64,000 nt of DNA from Halichondria panicea (Eukaryota; Porifera; Demospongiae; Suberitida; Halichondriidae): contig NC_087385.1 in assembly GCF_963675165.1 (NCBI RefSeq), forward strand, positions 82,501 to 146,500, read 5' to 3'. The position numbers were made by a program, and so were the translations under genes. How positions within the stretch are numbered: position 1 is the first letter of the stretch; every line of letters begins with the position of its first letter. The notes beneath the pieces were generated by a model. That model saw only the letters and a list, made by a program, of their open reading frames with translations. It did not search any database and was not told the origin of the DNA. This document shows positions 17,852 through 29,347 of the stretch, piece after piece.

Positions 17852-20572
17852 CTAACGAGTTAAAATGCCCGGGAACAAAGTGCCAACTCCAGGCCCTAAC
17901 ATAACGTTCTTAAGCAGCTTCTCTACAGCTTCGTCGCTGGCCACGTCGACTGGAAACTCACAACTGCTATTGAGGACTGATGCTTTAGCCCCATTGTCTA
18001 GTAATAACTGAGCAATCCTGAGGTCTCCCACAGCACTGGCAGCATGGAGGGGGGTCCAACCATCCGTGTCCTGGATCTGAACATTGGCATCAAAGTCAGT
18101 GATGAGGTGTTGAGCAAGGGCAAAGTTCTCCTCCAGGACGGCATGATGGAGCGCGGTGATTCCAGAGTTTTCGTTCACTCTGTTTACATTGATTTCGGTT
18201 TTGTGCTTGACAAGTTTTAGGACAGAGTCGACATTACCATCGAGGCAGGCTTCTTGGAATTTGTAGTCCAGGCTACCGGGGACAAGGTCACTGTCCAGCA
18301 CATCTCTTGTAGTCCCTTCGTCTTCTGATAATATTCGACTTCGATGGCTGCAATCGCTTGAACCATCCATTGTACATATTCCTTGATCTTCTGATATACC
18401 GTCACCATCGCTGTTTGGCTGATAGCCAGATTGTTCTTCGTGGCGTTTAACAACTAGTTCGTAACTTGAGTAGGAGGATGTGCTATCATTGAGATCTCTC
18501 TCTCGCTTGTATTGTGTGAGGCTCCTAGTTTTGTTGTCCCCCACAAACACACTATCAGCTGTCTCCATGTCAGGTGACGGGGAAATGGAGGTGTCCTGAG
18601 TGTTGGCCAGAGCTGTGCTGTGCTTGAGTCCTAATCGTTCTTTAAGGTTGGATTTACTAGTACCAAATAATTCTGCACTATTGACCTCATCGTCAGAATC
18701 AGACTCAGCGTGACTGTACTCGCGCTCTTCTTCGCTAAAACATTCTGTGTCTGAGAAATCGTTAGAATCTGGTGATTTTCCATTCATTGAGTGCAAGAGC
18801 ATCTTACGGACTTGTGGGTTCTTTGTGATATCGTATGGAGTCTCTTCTTTGTCGTTCTTCATGGTAGAGTCTGCCCCGGACAGTAGTAGATATCGCACAA
18901 ACACTTCCTGGCCAGTGACGGCTGCTGCGTGTAAAGGTGTCCATAGCTCACAGTCTATGCAGTTCACATTAGCTCCATTACATATGAGTGCCTTTGCACA
19001 CTCCAGATTACCATCAATGGCACTTTGATGCAGAGCAGTGAGCCCGGCAGGACTTATTCTGTTCACATCGCAAATCATACCAGACTCCAGCATCTCAGCC
19101 ACGGCCTTTGCATCTCCAGAGAGCACGTTTTCATGCAGCAACAGCTCTGGTTGGAATGTGACAGATCTTCGTCGACCATTTGAACTTCGTCTGCGTTGTG
19201 GAGACACGATACTCGACTTTCGTGGCTTTTTCCTGAGTGCTCTGATTCCAGCATTCTCCATTTCTTCGTCGGAACTAACTCCTTTTTCTCTATTACAGAT
19301 CTCAGTCAATTGCTGCATTGCACTGTCAGAGAGCAACAACTTTGCAGGAGACTCTACTGGTTCTTCCATTATAGTGCTAGAACTGTTGTTGACTGGTAGT
19401 TCCACCGAGGATAGTGTTGTCCCGGTCATAGGAGGGTTGGAGAAGCTGACTTTGCGACCTGGACGAGGGTTTTGGAAGTGTGCCTTGAGAGGGTTAGTAG
19501 TGGCAGGGTCACTTTGTGTTCTAATAGCCTGTCGATGGCTCTTGACTCTGGGAGAATTGATCACTCTCTGACTACCAAACTCAGTATCTAGGTCAGTAGC
19601 TTGAGACTCTAGGCTTAGTAGTGAGAGGCCTATCTGCAACTGGAAACCACTGTGCGTGTAGAGTGCATTTATAGCAGTGCCCTCCCTCGCCTTGAGGCAA
19701 TTAGCCTGATTAGATTCATAGGAAGTAGTGGTTGCAATTGATTCCGGCGTGGTTTGCACTTGAACAGTTTCATTGGTAGTGACTTGTTTGACTGGTTTAC
19801 TTGCTGTGTAATCAATATCGTCTGCACCTGGATGGGTTCCAGCCTCGGTTGGCATTAAGGTCGGGTTGTTGCTATTAGTCACCGAATGCTCTTTGTGGCT
19901 AGGGCTAGGGTGGAATTTCAGGGTCATTGCAGATCCTTTAGACAGCATACATTGACCACTATTGCTTGAGGCAATATTACAAGAGTTTGTCGAACGTGAA
20001 TAAAGAGCCGTTTTAGAGGTCGTCTTTTGTCCATTTTTGGCTGTTGTTTGTGGAGAACACAGGTTACCACGAGAACCCTTGGAGAACGAGTTATGAGCAT
20101 TGCTATGGCTGCCAGTCTGATTAAGCCCCAGGTACTTGTAATACTGTTTGGCTAATTCCACTTCACCCAATTTGCACATTTCTTCGCATAGCAACAGTTC
20201 TGTCTGAGTGCTCCCAGCCACGTCGATAACTAGCTCACTCTGATGTGTTGTCAACATTGGAGTCATTCCTTTCGATATCAGTTTCTTAACAATCACAATA
20301 TTGTCGACTAGCGCAGCATCGTGTAAAGCAGTCCAGCCTCTCACGTCACACTTGTAAATATCGGCACCTTTTTGAATTAAATATTCGGCTAATTTTGAGT
20401 GCTGATTCACAATGGCCAACTGTAGGGCAGACATTCCAGAGATATTCTCAGAGTTTACTTGTGCTCCATGTCTATCGATGAGTCTTCTAGCAGTAGGCAG
20501 ATCACCTCTCACCACTGCATTTAATAACAGTTCGTTCTTGAGGCTGAGTAAAGGACTGGATGATGGGTCCAT
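17852..20572 (-). CDS. Three-module ankyrin protein with PP1-docking motifs
   Basis: One uninterrupted 906-codon frame, unlike its many-exon neighbours. Ankyrin repeats form three separated modules: residues about 12-110 (GWTALHDAALVDN), 475-595 (GLTALHQSAIDGNLECAKAL, ELWTPLHAAAVTG) and 770-890 (GITALHHAVLEEN, GWTPLHAASAVGD). The linkers are Ser/Thr- and acid-rich. KVSF (about 374-377) and RRRSVTF (about 467-473) fit the PP1-binding RVxF pattern. The second sits just before the middle module, the layout seen in MYPT/PPP1R16/PPP1R27 regulators, and ELWTPLHAAA closely resembles PPP1R16. The third module resembles PPP1R12/ASPP ankyrins. A PP1-targeting scaffold is the best inference; the exact ortholog is unclear. 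The lack of introns suggests retroposition or intron loss. Confidence 0.85.
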   Translation of the reverse strand: MDPSSSPLLSLKNELLLNAVVRGDLPTARRLIDRHGAQVNSENISGMSALQLAIVNQHSKLAEYLIQKGADIYKCDVRGWTALHDAALVDNIVIVKKLISKGMTPMLTTHQSELVIDVAGSTQTELLLCEEMCKLGEVELAKQYYKYLGLNQTGSHSNAHNSFSKGSRGNLCSPQTTAKNGQKTTSKTALYSRSTNSCNIASSNSGQCMLSKGSAMTLKFHPSPSHKEHSVTNSNNPTLMPTEAGTHPGADDIDYTASKPVKQVTTNETVQVQTTPESIATTTSYESNQANCLKAREGTAINALYTHSGFQLQIGLSLLSLESQATDLDTEFGSQRVINSPRVKSHRQAIRTQSDPATTNPLKAHFQNPRPGRKVSFSNPPMTGTTLSSVELPVNNSSSTIMEEPVESPAKLLLSDSAMQQLTEICNREKGVSSDEEMENAGIRALRKKPRKSSIVSPQRRRSSNGRRRSVTFQPELLLHENVLSGDAKAVAEMLESGMICDVNRISPAGLTALHQSAIDGNLECAKALICNGANVNCIDCELWTPLHAAAVTGQEVFVRYLLLSGADSTMKNDKEETPYDITKNPQVRKMLLHSMNGKSPDSNDFSDTECFSEEEREYSHAESDSDDEVNSAELFGTSKSNLKERLGLKHSTALANTQDTSISPSPDMETADSVFVGDNKTRSLTQYKRERDLNDSTSSYSSYELVVKRHEEQSGYQPNSDGDGISEDQGICTMDGSSDCSHRSRILSEDEGTTRDVLDSDLVPGSLDYKFQEACLDGNVDSVLKLVKHKTEINVNRVNENSGITALHHAVLEENFALAQHLITDFDANVQIQDTDGWTPLHAASAVGDLRIAQLLLDNGAKASVLNSSCEFPVDVASDEAVEKLLKNVMLGPGVGTLFPGILTR

Positions 20573-21017
20573 TGCTGTTCTGCAAGGTTCAGTTGATACT
20601 GGTAATCCACTTAGGCTTAGTTAGGCTCCTCCTACGCGCTTGCTTGCTTGGTTGAATAGGACTTCTTACTGCAATTTGTAGGGAACAATAGATTGCTTTT
20701 GCTTGAAGAATACGAGTACGCTAAGGCTCGATGAATGTGTATGTACGTTATCTGCAGAGATCTGCCTACCGATTACTGTATGATTATTTTTATGCACATG
20801 CTGCTCGCTAGTGTGATTAGGCTAGAGATTATTCATACCTTGCTGTGTCCGTCTCTCTCTGCTGGTGGTCTGCGCTGGTGTTAGCTTGCCATGAATCTTG
20901 CAAGTAAGCTTATCTTGTTGAGTCTAAAGAAAGGGGGGTGGGGCATGTGCTGTTTGCAGGCCACGTTTTGCACTTTGACCTCAATAGCATAATGTAGGTT
21001 TCCCTTGACCACTAAAA
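20573..21017. promoter_or_regulatory. Divergent promoter region, ankyrin gene / DYNC1LI
   Basis: This 445-bp gap separates the start codons of two genes pointing away from each other, so it should contain both promoters. I see no TATA box at a convincing position. Confidence 0.5.
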
Positions 21018-24000
21018 ATGGCTACGAGTGAAGAAAAACAAAACGGTACAGAGAAGCAAGAGGACCTATGGTATGTCCACACGCACCACCTCACACCATA
21101 GTGGTCTCATTAGGCCACTGTATGACATGTGTTGAAGGCTTGTATCTAGTACTATACTAGTATGGTGTCAAGAACATGGTGTGTGTTTGTACGTGACTTT
21201 ATACCTTGTGTGTATTGCACAGGTCGGCCATTTTGAATGATGTGGCAGTGAGTAGCCGGAGGAGCAAGCAACACGTCACTAAGACACTACTAGTCCTAGG
21301 TACGAGGGGGCGTGTGGAGTGTTTATTTTGTATGGTGGGCTTTATTTAGACACACAAACAAATCTTATTGTGTTAGCATAGATATGCACGACTAGGTTAC
21401 GACTAGACATACGTATTGCCATGGTTACCATGTACCGGCTCATTAGGTTACCAAGGGGAGCTAGCCACAATGTCGATATACGATAATAATAATTATAAAT
21501 TGGGGGAATAACACAGCTGAATATGGCGTCCAATAAGATGTCTGGTGGTTCCAACAGTATGTATCATATCCCCTAGCTGCTCTTGTTACTATGGGACACG
21601 CCCCCTCCCTCCCTCCAGGTGATGTGAGCTCTGGTAAGAGCACGCTGGTGGATCAAATGTGTCGACTGTCCAAGTCCAGTGGTCTGGGGGCCAAGTTCCC
21701 TCTCAGTGGCTGCTCCCTGGAGTATCGGTTCATTGATATACAGGACGAAGAGACAGACGGTGAGTGGGTGTGTGAGGTGTGTGGGTGGTGATATGCCCAG
21801 TGGCACCTGTTTTCAATCATTTAAATGTGCCTCTTGTATGCAGTAAACTGCATCTCTAGTGGTGCTTATGTTTGTCTAGAGCCACCAACCAGTGGGCACA
21901 TCCCTGTACTAGTGTGAGGTATGGGTGTGTGGGGTGTGAGTGTGAGTACTGTGATGGTTGTAGTTTGTGTTTGGGGGATTGTATTGCAGTGTGGTCCCTG
22001 TATTATCTTGTTCCCAGGACATTAGCCACAGACTCTAGTTCACTTGTTCATAGCTCAGATAATTTAGTGATGTCAGGTAATGTTGGTCTGTGAGAACGAG
22101 TGTGTTCCCTACAATGTCTCTATTCAGAGTGCTCTGTGTATCACCACGATAGGAATGTGTAGCTGATCCACGGGTTGTCCTGTATTCACTTGTCCTCATC
22201 TCTACCTGTATATGATTTCAACAGACAGGAATCTTGTAACTCAGTCCTAGGTCACTGTCAGTGTGCTCAGTCTTAGGTCACTGTCTGTGTGTGTGTGTGC
22301 TCAGCCCTAGGTCACTGTCAATGTGTGTGTGTGTGTGTGTGTGTCTGTGAAATACATAAATAGTAATGAAAGTCTTTTAGCTACAGCAATGACCTTTAGT
22401 GATTCAGTTAGGATTTCCTGTAAACTAATTATTGGGAGTTGCGTGTTTTCCACACACATCATACTAGTCATAGCTAAGTACACTGTCATAGCTGGTCATA
22501 ACTAGTCATAGCTAAGTGCTCTGACACAGAAGACCATTTGGCCAGCTTCCCTTGTAGTGCACTGTGAGGTTGTCTTCCCTGAAGCCTGACTAGTACAGTA
22601 CATTCAGATTGATTCCTTCCTTGATTCCTTCCAGTTATAGGAAAATCATTTTTAATCTTTCAATACGAATTTCATTATACCCTGAATAGTGTAGATCAAC
22701 TCTCCTGGTAGGAACACCTTCCTGTGGACATTCCAATGAACTGGTACAATTGAAATGAACCCTGTGTATAGTTACCGTGTGTGTAGTGTGTTGCAACGTA
22801 CACTGATTTGTTTGTAATCTGAACACACACAGTTACAAACAGAAGTCAACTGTTAATGTGTGTCACTGTCTTCCGAGGCTTCTCCATAAATTACTGGCCT
22901 CACAGTTTAATAATATGATCAGCCATTTCAAGGCTTGTCTGAATTCCGAATTGAGTGAGATTGGTTGCACAATAACAAGCACTAATAGAGCGTATGGCTT
23001 GCACTAGCTAGTGTGCTGGTGTTAGTGTGTTTCTGTGGCTATTGCTGCAATTTATCCGTTGCCCTAAACCATCCATAGAATGCAGTCTCTCTACTAAAAC
23101 CGGATCATTGTCTGATGAAGATTAACTGCTCCAGCCCTCAGGGCTATAGCTGAGGCAGGGTTTCACTGCGTATATAGCTGGAGGGCATAATTATATCATT
23201 GTTTGTGTATAACTGAAAGTACTGCACAATGCAGTGTGCTGGGTGATTGCCCACACCTCATGCCAGACACACACACACCTGCAGTGCTAGTCTAAACTGA
23301 AATGTGTTTAATTACAGTTGAGGTAGTGATTAGAATGTGGTATTAATAGCCTGTATGGTAGGGCCTCCAGTGCTGACACAGGTGGGGTATTGTGGGTCAT
23401 TGTGTTGGTCACTGCAGAACCTATTGTCCAGTGTGCATTGTCAGTGTGTGTGAGAGTCATCTGCCTCACAATGATGCCCTTTAGTGGAGGCCTTGCTGTA
23501 GACTAGTCTTCCGCTGTTTGTGTGTGTGTGTGTGTGTGCAGTAGATGCTCCAGTGTGACCTGTATACATAACATGCACTCTTAAAACATAAACACTTGTA
23601 ACACTTGTAGTAAGAGGGCTTGAAACTAGAGTACCTAACCTGTGTGTGTGATAGACCTGTGTGTGTGATAGACCTGTGTGTACACCAAGCCTTCATGTTG
23701 CAAGAGGTGGTGGGAAGTTAGGGGGGGTGAGCCGGATATTATGGAAATTTAAACTGCCTGATCATGCAATTGCCTCACATCTGTGTGTGGCCTTCACCAA
23801 CTCTCCCATACTCCCATACATGCATGCATATACACTCTCTTTGTTCTCTTTGTTTTAAGTACTTCAATAGTAGAATCCTTTATTAGAGATATTTGTTAGA
23901 TGGCCTCCAGTAGCTGCATTCCAGTGGCCGACACTCTGGCTCTAGGGGTGAGAGGTCAATTGATTTTCTGGTCAAAACGTGTTTTTTTTATCTGTCTTCA

Positions 24001-27000
24001 ACCCTCGTCCTCCCTCCCCCCCAGACCTGCTGGATCGTATGAGTGTGTGGATCCTCGATGGCGTGGTGTGGCACTCTCAATTGCTCCCCTTTGTCCTCAC
24101 CAGGGAGACCCTCCCACATACTACAGTGCTCCTGGTGGCAGACCTCTCTCAGCCATGGGGGATATTAGAGAGTCTAGAGAGATGGGCCCAAGTGGTAAGG
24201 AAGCATGTCTCCACTCTCAACATTCCCCCCAAAGAGCTCAAGGATATGGAGGACAAGAGTGAGTCACTGTGTACCCTACTGTTGCTATGCTGCTTCCTAG
24301 TGGCTACTACCAGAGGAGGTACGACACGCGTGCCTCGATTTAGCAATTAGCCTCTGCAATAACGTTGAGCATGGGTGGATAATCGAGGCATACTTCCGCC
24401 CACGCTCAACATTATTGCAGAGACTAATTGCTAAATCGAGGCACGCGTGTCGTACCTCTTCTTGGTTACTATGTAGTGTGTTTGTTGTTTTTAAAAGGTT
24501 AATATTGTGTGTTTAATGTTAGTACATTCTTCTGATGTCATCACAAAGACTAAGCTCTGCTGTATACCACACATTGGCTGTTACAGCATTAGACACTGCT
24601 AGGGTCTGTGTTGTCTTGTAGAGCATTAGACACTGCTAGGGTCTGTGTTGTCTTGTAGCTATTTCCTGTGTGTAACTATGTAACTGTACGACCAATCAGT
24701 GAAGACCTTAGTGACGTGCCCTCCAAAGCATGACCCTCTTTCCCCTGTACTGTTCTGTACTGTTTTATACTCCCTAAGAACGTTTCAGGATCCCTAGTCA
24801 TACTCCAGTGTCAGTGGATGTTGTGTCTTCTGTTTATCAAAACAAACATGTGTTGGGAGATCATTACTGTAATATTAGATTATCAAAAATAATATTATAT
24901 TGAAAGCAACAATTCCTGCATCCCTTCAGTAACTACCTTCCGTGTGTGATGATGGGGATACTGAAACCTTGGGTTGTGTTGTTGCATCACTCCACTTTGT
25001 TTCTGTGGCAGCCAGTGACCCAGTTCATTGCTGTACATGTGTATACTGTATATAATATCTAGCTGCTGCTGTGTTTACTAGTGCAGTCAGTGTGTGGCTT
25101 TCAACAAGGACACAGTACAAGTGGATGCTGTTGCTATTTGCTTCTGTTGATACAAACAGCCCATGCTTAACATAGTGAATCCACCACTGGTAGGCATAGC
25201 GTATGTATAGTCTGTGTGCAATAATCTGCATGTATTAGCAAGCCCATACTGACTGACCTCTGTTATTCATAGCGTACCCCTACTCAGAGGCTAAGTTGCC
25301 ATTACCTTGTTAGTACATACAGCCTGGTCTATGGACTAGCGTACATGAATAGTGTACTGCAGTGTGTTCATTCACTGTGTATTGTGTTCATTCACTGTGT
25401 ATTGTGTTCATTGATCTATAATTGGGTAATTTGAAAATGGGCAATGCTTGTTTGTCAGTCATGTTTGTGATCATGTGTTCTTGTCATTGTAAACCATGCT
25501 CTATGTTTATACACTGTGAGGTACACACGCATGCCTGGGGTAGCATGTGTCATGTCCCTCCTCTGGTACACACACATACCTGGGGTAGCATGTGTCATGT
25601 CCCTCCTCTGGACACACACACATGCCTGGGGTAGCATGTGTCATGTCCCTCCTCTGGTACACACACATACCTGGGGTAGCATGTGTCATGTCCCTCCTCT
25701 GGACACACACACATGCCTGGGGTAGCATGTGTCATGACCCTCCTCTGGACACACACACATGCCTGGGGTAGCATGTGTCATGTCCCTCCTCTGGACACAC
25801 ACACATGCCTGGGGTAGCATGTGTCATGTTCCTCCTCTGGACACACACACATGCCTGGGGTAGCATGTGTCATGTCCCTCCTCTGGACACACACACATGC
25901 CTGGGGTAGCATGTGTCATGTTCCTCCTCTGGTACACACACACATACCTGGGGTAGCATGTGTCATGTCCCTCCTCTGGTACACACACACATACCTGGGG
26001 TAGCATGTGTCATGACCCTCCTCTGGTACACACACACATACCTGGGGTAGCATGTGTCATGTCCCTCCTCTGGTACACACACACATACCTGGGGTAGCAT
26101 GTGTCATGTCCCTCCTCTGGACACACACACATACCTGGGGTAGCATGTGTCATGTCCCTCCTCTGGACACACACATACCTGGGGTAGCATGTGTCATGTC
26201 CCTCCTCTGGTACACACACATGCCTGGGGTAGCATGTGTCATGTCCCTCCTCTGGTACACACACATGCCTGGGGTAGCATGTGTCATGTCCCTCCTCTGG
26301 TACACACACACATACCTGGGGTAGCATGTGTCATGTCCCTCCTCTGGACACACACATACCTGGGGTAGCATGTGTCATGTCCCTCCTACTGGACACACAC
26401 ACATACCTGGGGTAGCATGTGTCATGTCCCTCCTCTGGACACACACACATGCCTGGGGTAGCATGTGTCATGTCCCTCCTCTGGACACACACACATGCCT
26501 GGGGTAGCATGTGTCATGTCCCTCCTCTGGACACACACACATGCCTGGGGTAGCATGTGTCATGTCCCTCCTCTGGACACACACACATGCCTGGGGTAGC
26601 ATGTGTCATGTCCCTCCTCTGGACACACACACATGCCTGGGGTAGCATGTGTCATGTCCCTCCTCTGGTACACACACACATACCTGGGGTAGCATTGTCA
26701 TGACCCTCCTCTGGTACACACACACATACCTGGGGTAGCATGTGTCATGACCCTCCTCTGGTACACACACACATACCTGGGGTAGCATGTGTCATGTCCC
26801 TCCTCTGGTACACACACACATACCTGGGGTAGCATGTGTCATGTCCCTCCTCTGGTACACACACACATACCTGGGGTAGCATGTGTCATGTCCCTCCTCT
26901 ATAGAACCTCAGTGCAAAGCATGCATACACACCAAAGGCCACCCCCCTGGGTACAATATAGCACCTCAATGATAAAGAGATATCTAATCCCAGCAATGAT

Positions 27001-28431
27001 CCCTCTGCTTCCTCCCTCAAGCCTCATTAGCCCTCCATTAGATGACCTAGCCCAGCATCACTCACTGTATCCTGTACTGGCCATTGCCCTCAATTAGCCT
27101 CATTGGTGATGTCACTGAGTTTAGTCAGTGGGGACCACACTTAAACACGATCATGTTACAATAATCATCTTGAACCACATGTGAAGTAGTTGCAATAAAT
27201 TACACTTTACCAAGAATATTTAAATGTCTTTACTTTATCCTGTCAATATTTGGTTCCTCTGTACACATTGTTACTGCACCAGTTCATTGTATCAGATGAG
27301 GTCTACATTCTCTATTAATGGTTTATGATGATTCTATTGTAGCTAGCCTATGTTTGTTGCTGTGAGTCATGGTGAGTCATGGTGACTAGTGTGACTGGTA
27401 TGCACAGATGGTGGGAGGTTAATTTGAACTTAACGATAAGTGAAACACTCCAATCAGTATATGCAATAATGTACGCAAGAGCTCTTTAATCTTTAATCTT
27501 TAATCTTTAAGCTACAATTAATCGCTTCTGTAGCTCTCAGAATTACCTTTCCATTGATATGTTTAGATACAAGTGCTCAGTGATTAGTGTGTTACCTAAT
27601 GGTCTACCTATTGCACATGATAACCCTCCCCCCTCATTGTACAGTGGTGTCACTGTTCCAGGGGTACATGGACCCAGAGGACCCACCAGTGGTGACTGAG
27701 GGGGAGAGTGTCACACTGCCACTAGGAGAGACCACTCTCACTTGTAACCTCGGGCTACCAGTCGTTGTGGTCTGTTGTAAGGTACAGTCTAGTGTGGTGT
27801 TGAGATTGTGCACATCTGTATGAACATTATATAGGAGCCCTACATGTAATCCCCCCCACCTCACACACACACCCACCCACCCCCACACCTCACACCCACC
27901 CACCCCACACCTCACACACACATACATACAGTCTGACTCAATAGTGGACCTAGAGAAGACACACGGATACAGAGATGACCACTTTGATTTTATACAGCAG
28001 TCCATCCGCAAGTTCTGTCTCAACTGTATCCTCCCATCCACACCACCATATATGGGCATCCTTGTCCCGTTCCTAGATATATATTTTTACCTGTAAGTAC
28101 ACCCAATGGCTGTTCTCCCTAACCTCTCCTCAGATGGGGCAGCATTGTTCTATATCTCCTCTAAAGAAGATAAAAACGTGTCCCTACTACTCCAGTACCT
28201 CATGCACAGAGGCTACTCTCTCCCCTTCAAGACTGGGGCATCAGTGGTGGACAAGGACACTGTCTTCATGTAAGCAACCACTGCTGTATTGATACCACCT
28301 CATACACTGTCCATACATTGTAACAGGTTTACTCTACTGGCCTTAAACATTAACATTATACACACTGTATCATTAATGTTTACCGCTCAACCATACCCCC
28401 CCCCCCCCACACACACACACACACACACACA

Positions 28432-28484
<53 letters not shown>

Positions 28485-29312
28485 CGTCTGGTTGGGACAA
28501 TGAGAACAAGATTGGCATATTGTATGAGCACATGAAAGACATCTCCCCTACTGCCCCCTACGAGACTGTCATCATACCACCAAAGACATCACAGGTAATG
28601 CCTCTAGGACTTATACCAATACATCTTTGAAATAGCATTAATCAACACATCCCCACCAGCTTAAGTATAGTCATGCCCTGGTACACTGAGAGGAGGTCGT
28701 GTTTCAGCTCTAAGATAACAAGTCAGAAATGATACAGTTTAAGAATTGTTGTCATTCCATTAAGCCACTAATTGCCCTCAACACAATAGAGCTAGTTTGA
28801 ATGTGTTTGCTCAGTCCACCACACTAGTACGCATATGCACATGAATATGCTCCTGCATATCATTAACTGAGGCTATGAATATCATTAACTGCCCCCCCTA
28901 CCTGTACCTGGCAGGTCCCCTCTTGTGTTTGTGTGTGGACTTGTTTGTTGTTTTGTTTCTTGTAGCAAATAATATGATATCACTATTGTTTGTAGTAACT
29001 CTTTGAATGTCCTATATATCAAATAGTGTGCTTAAATTAGCGATTCCTTTGGGCTCTAAATTTTCTGTTTTCCTTTGGAAAATGCGTGGGCTATTGCCTT
29101 TATGATTTCTCTGAACATGACCTAGCTAGCTTTGATGGTGACAGGTTAAGTGGAGGAATGTCTAGTTTCAAAGTGAGCACTTGCTAACAATTAGTTGTAT
29201 GTTTATGAAGCAAGTGGCTTCTGGGACAATATTGTGATTGCTTGAGTGTAGGAGGCTGTTTGTTTGTTTGTTAGCGTGTTTCCATCATCCACTGTAGCGG
29301 TGGAAAGCGCGC

Positions 29313-29347
<35 letters not shown>

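Noticed and set aside
19038-19571. 177-codon frame on the plus strand
   Set aside because: Antisense shadow of the ankyrin gene; no homology or splice support.
25455-27097. Many open frames in the 46-bp repeat region
   Set aside because: Repeat artefacts within a DYNC1LI intron; no homology or splice signals.
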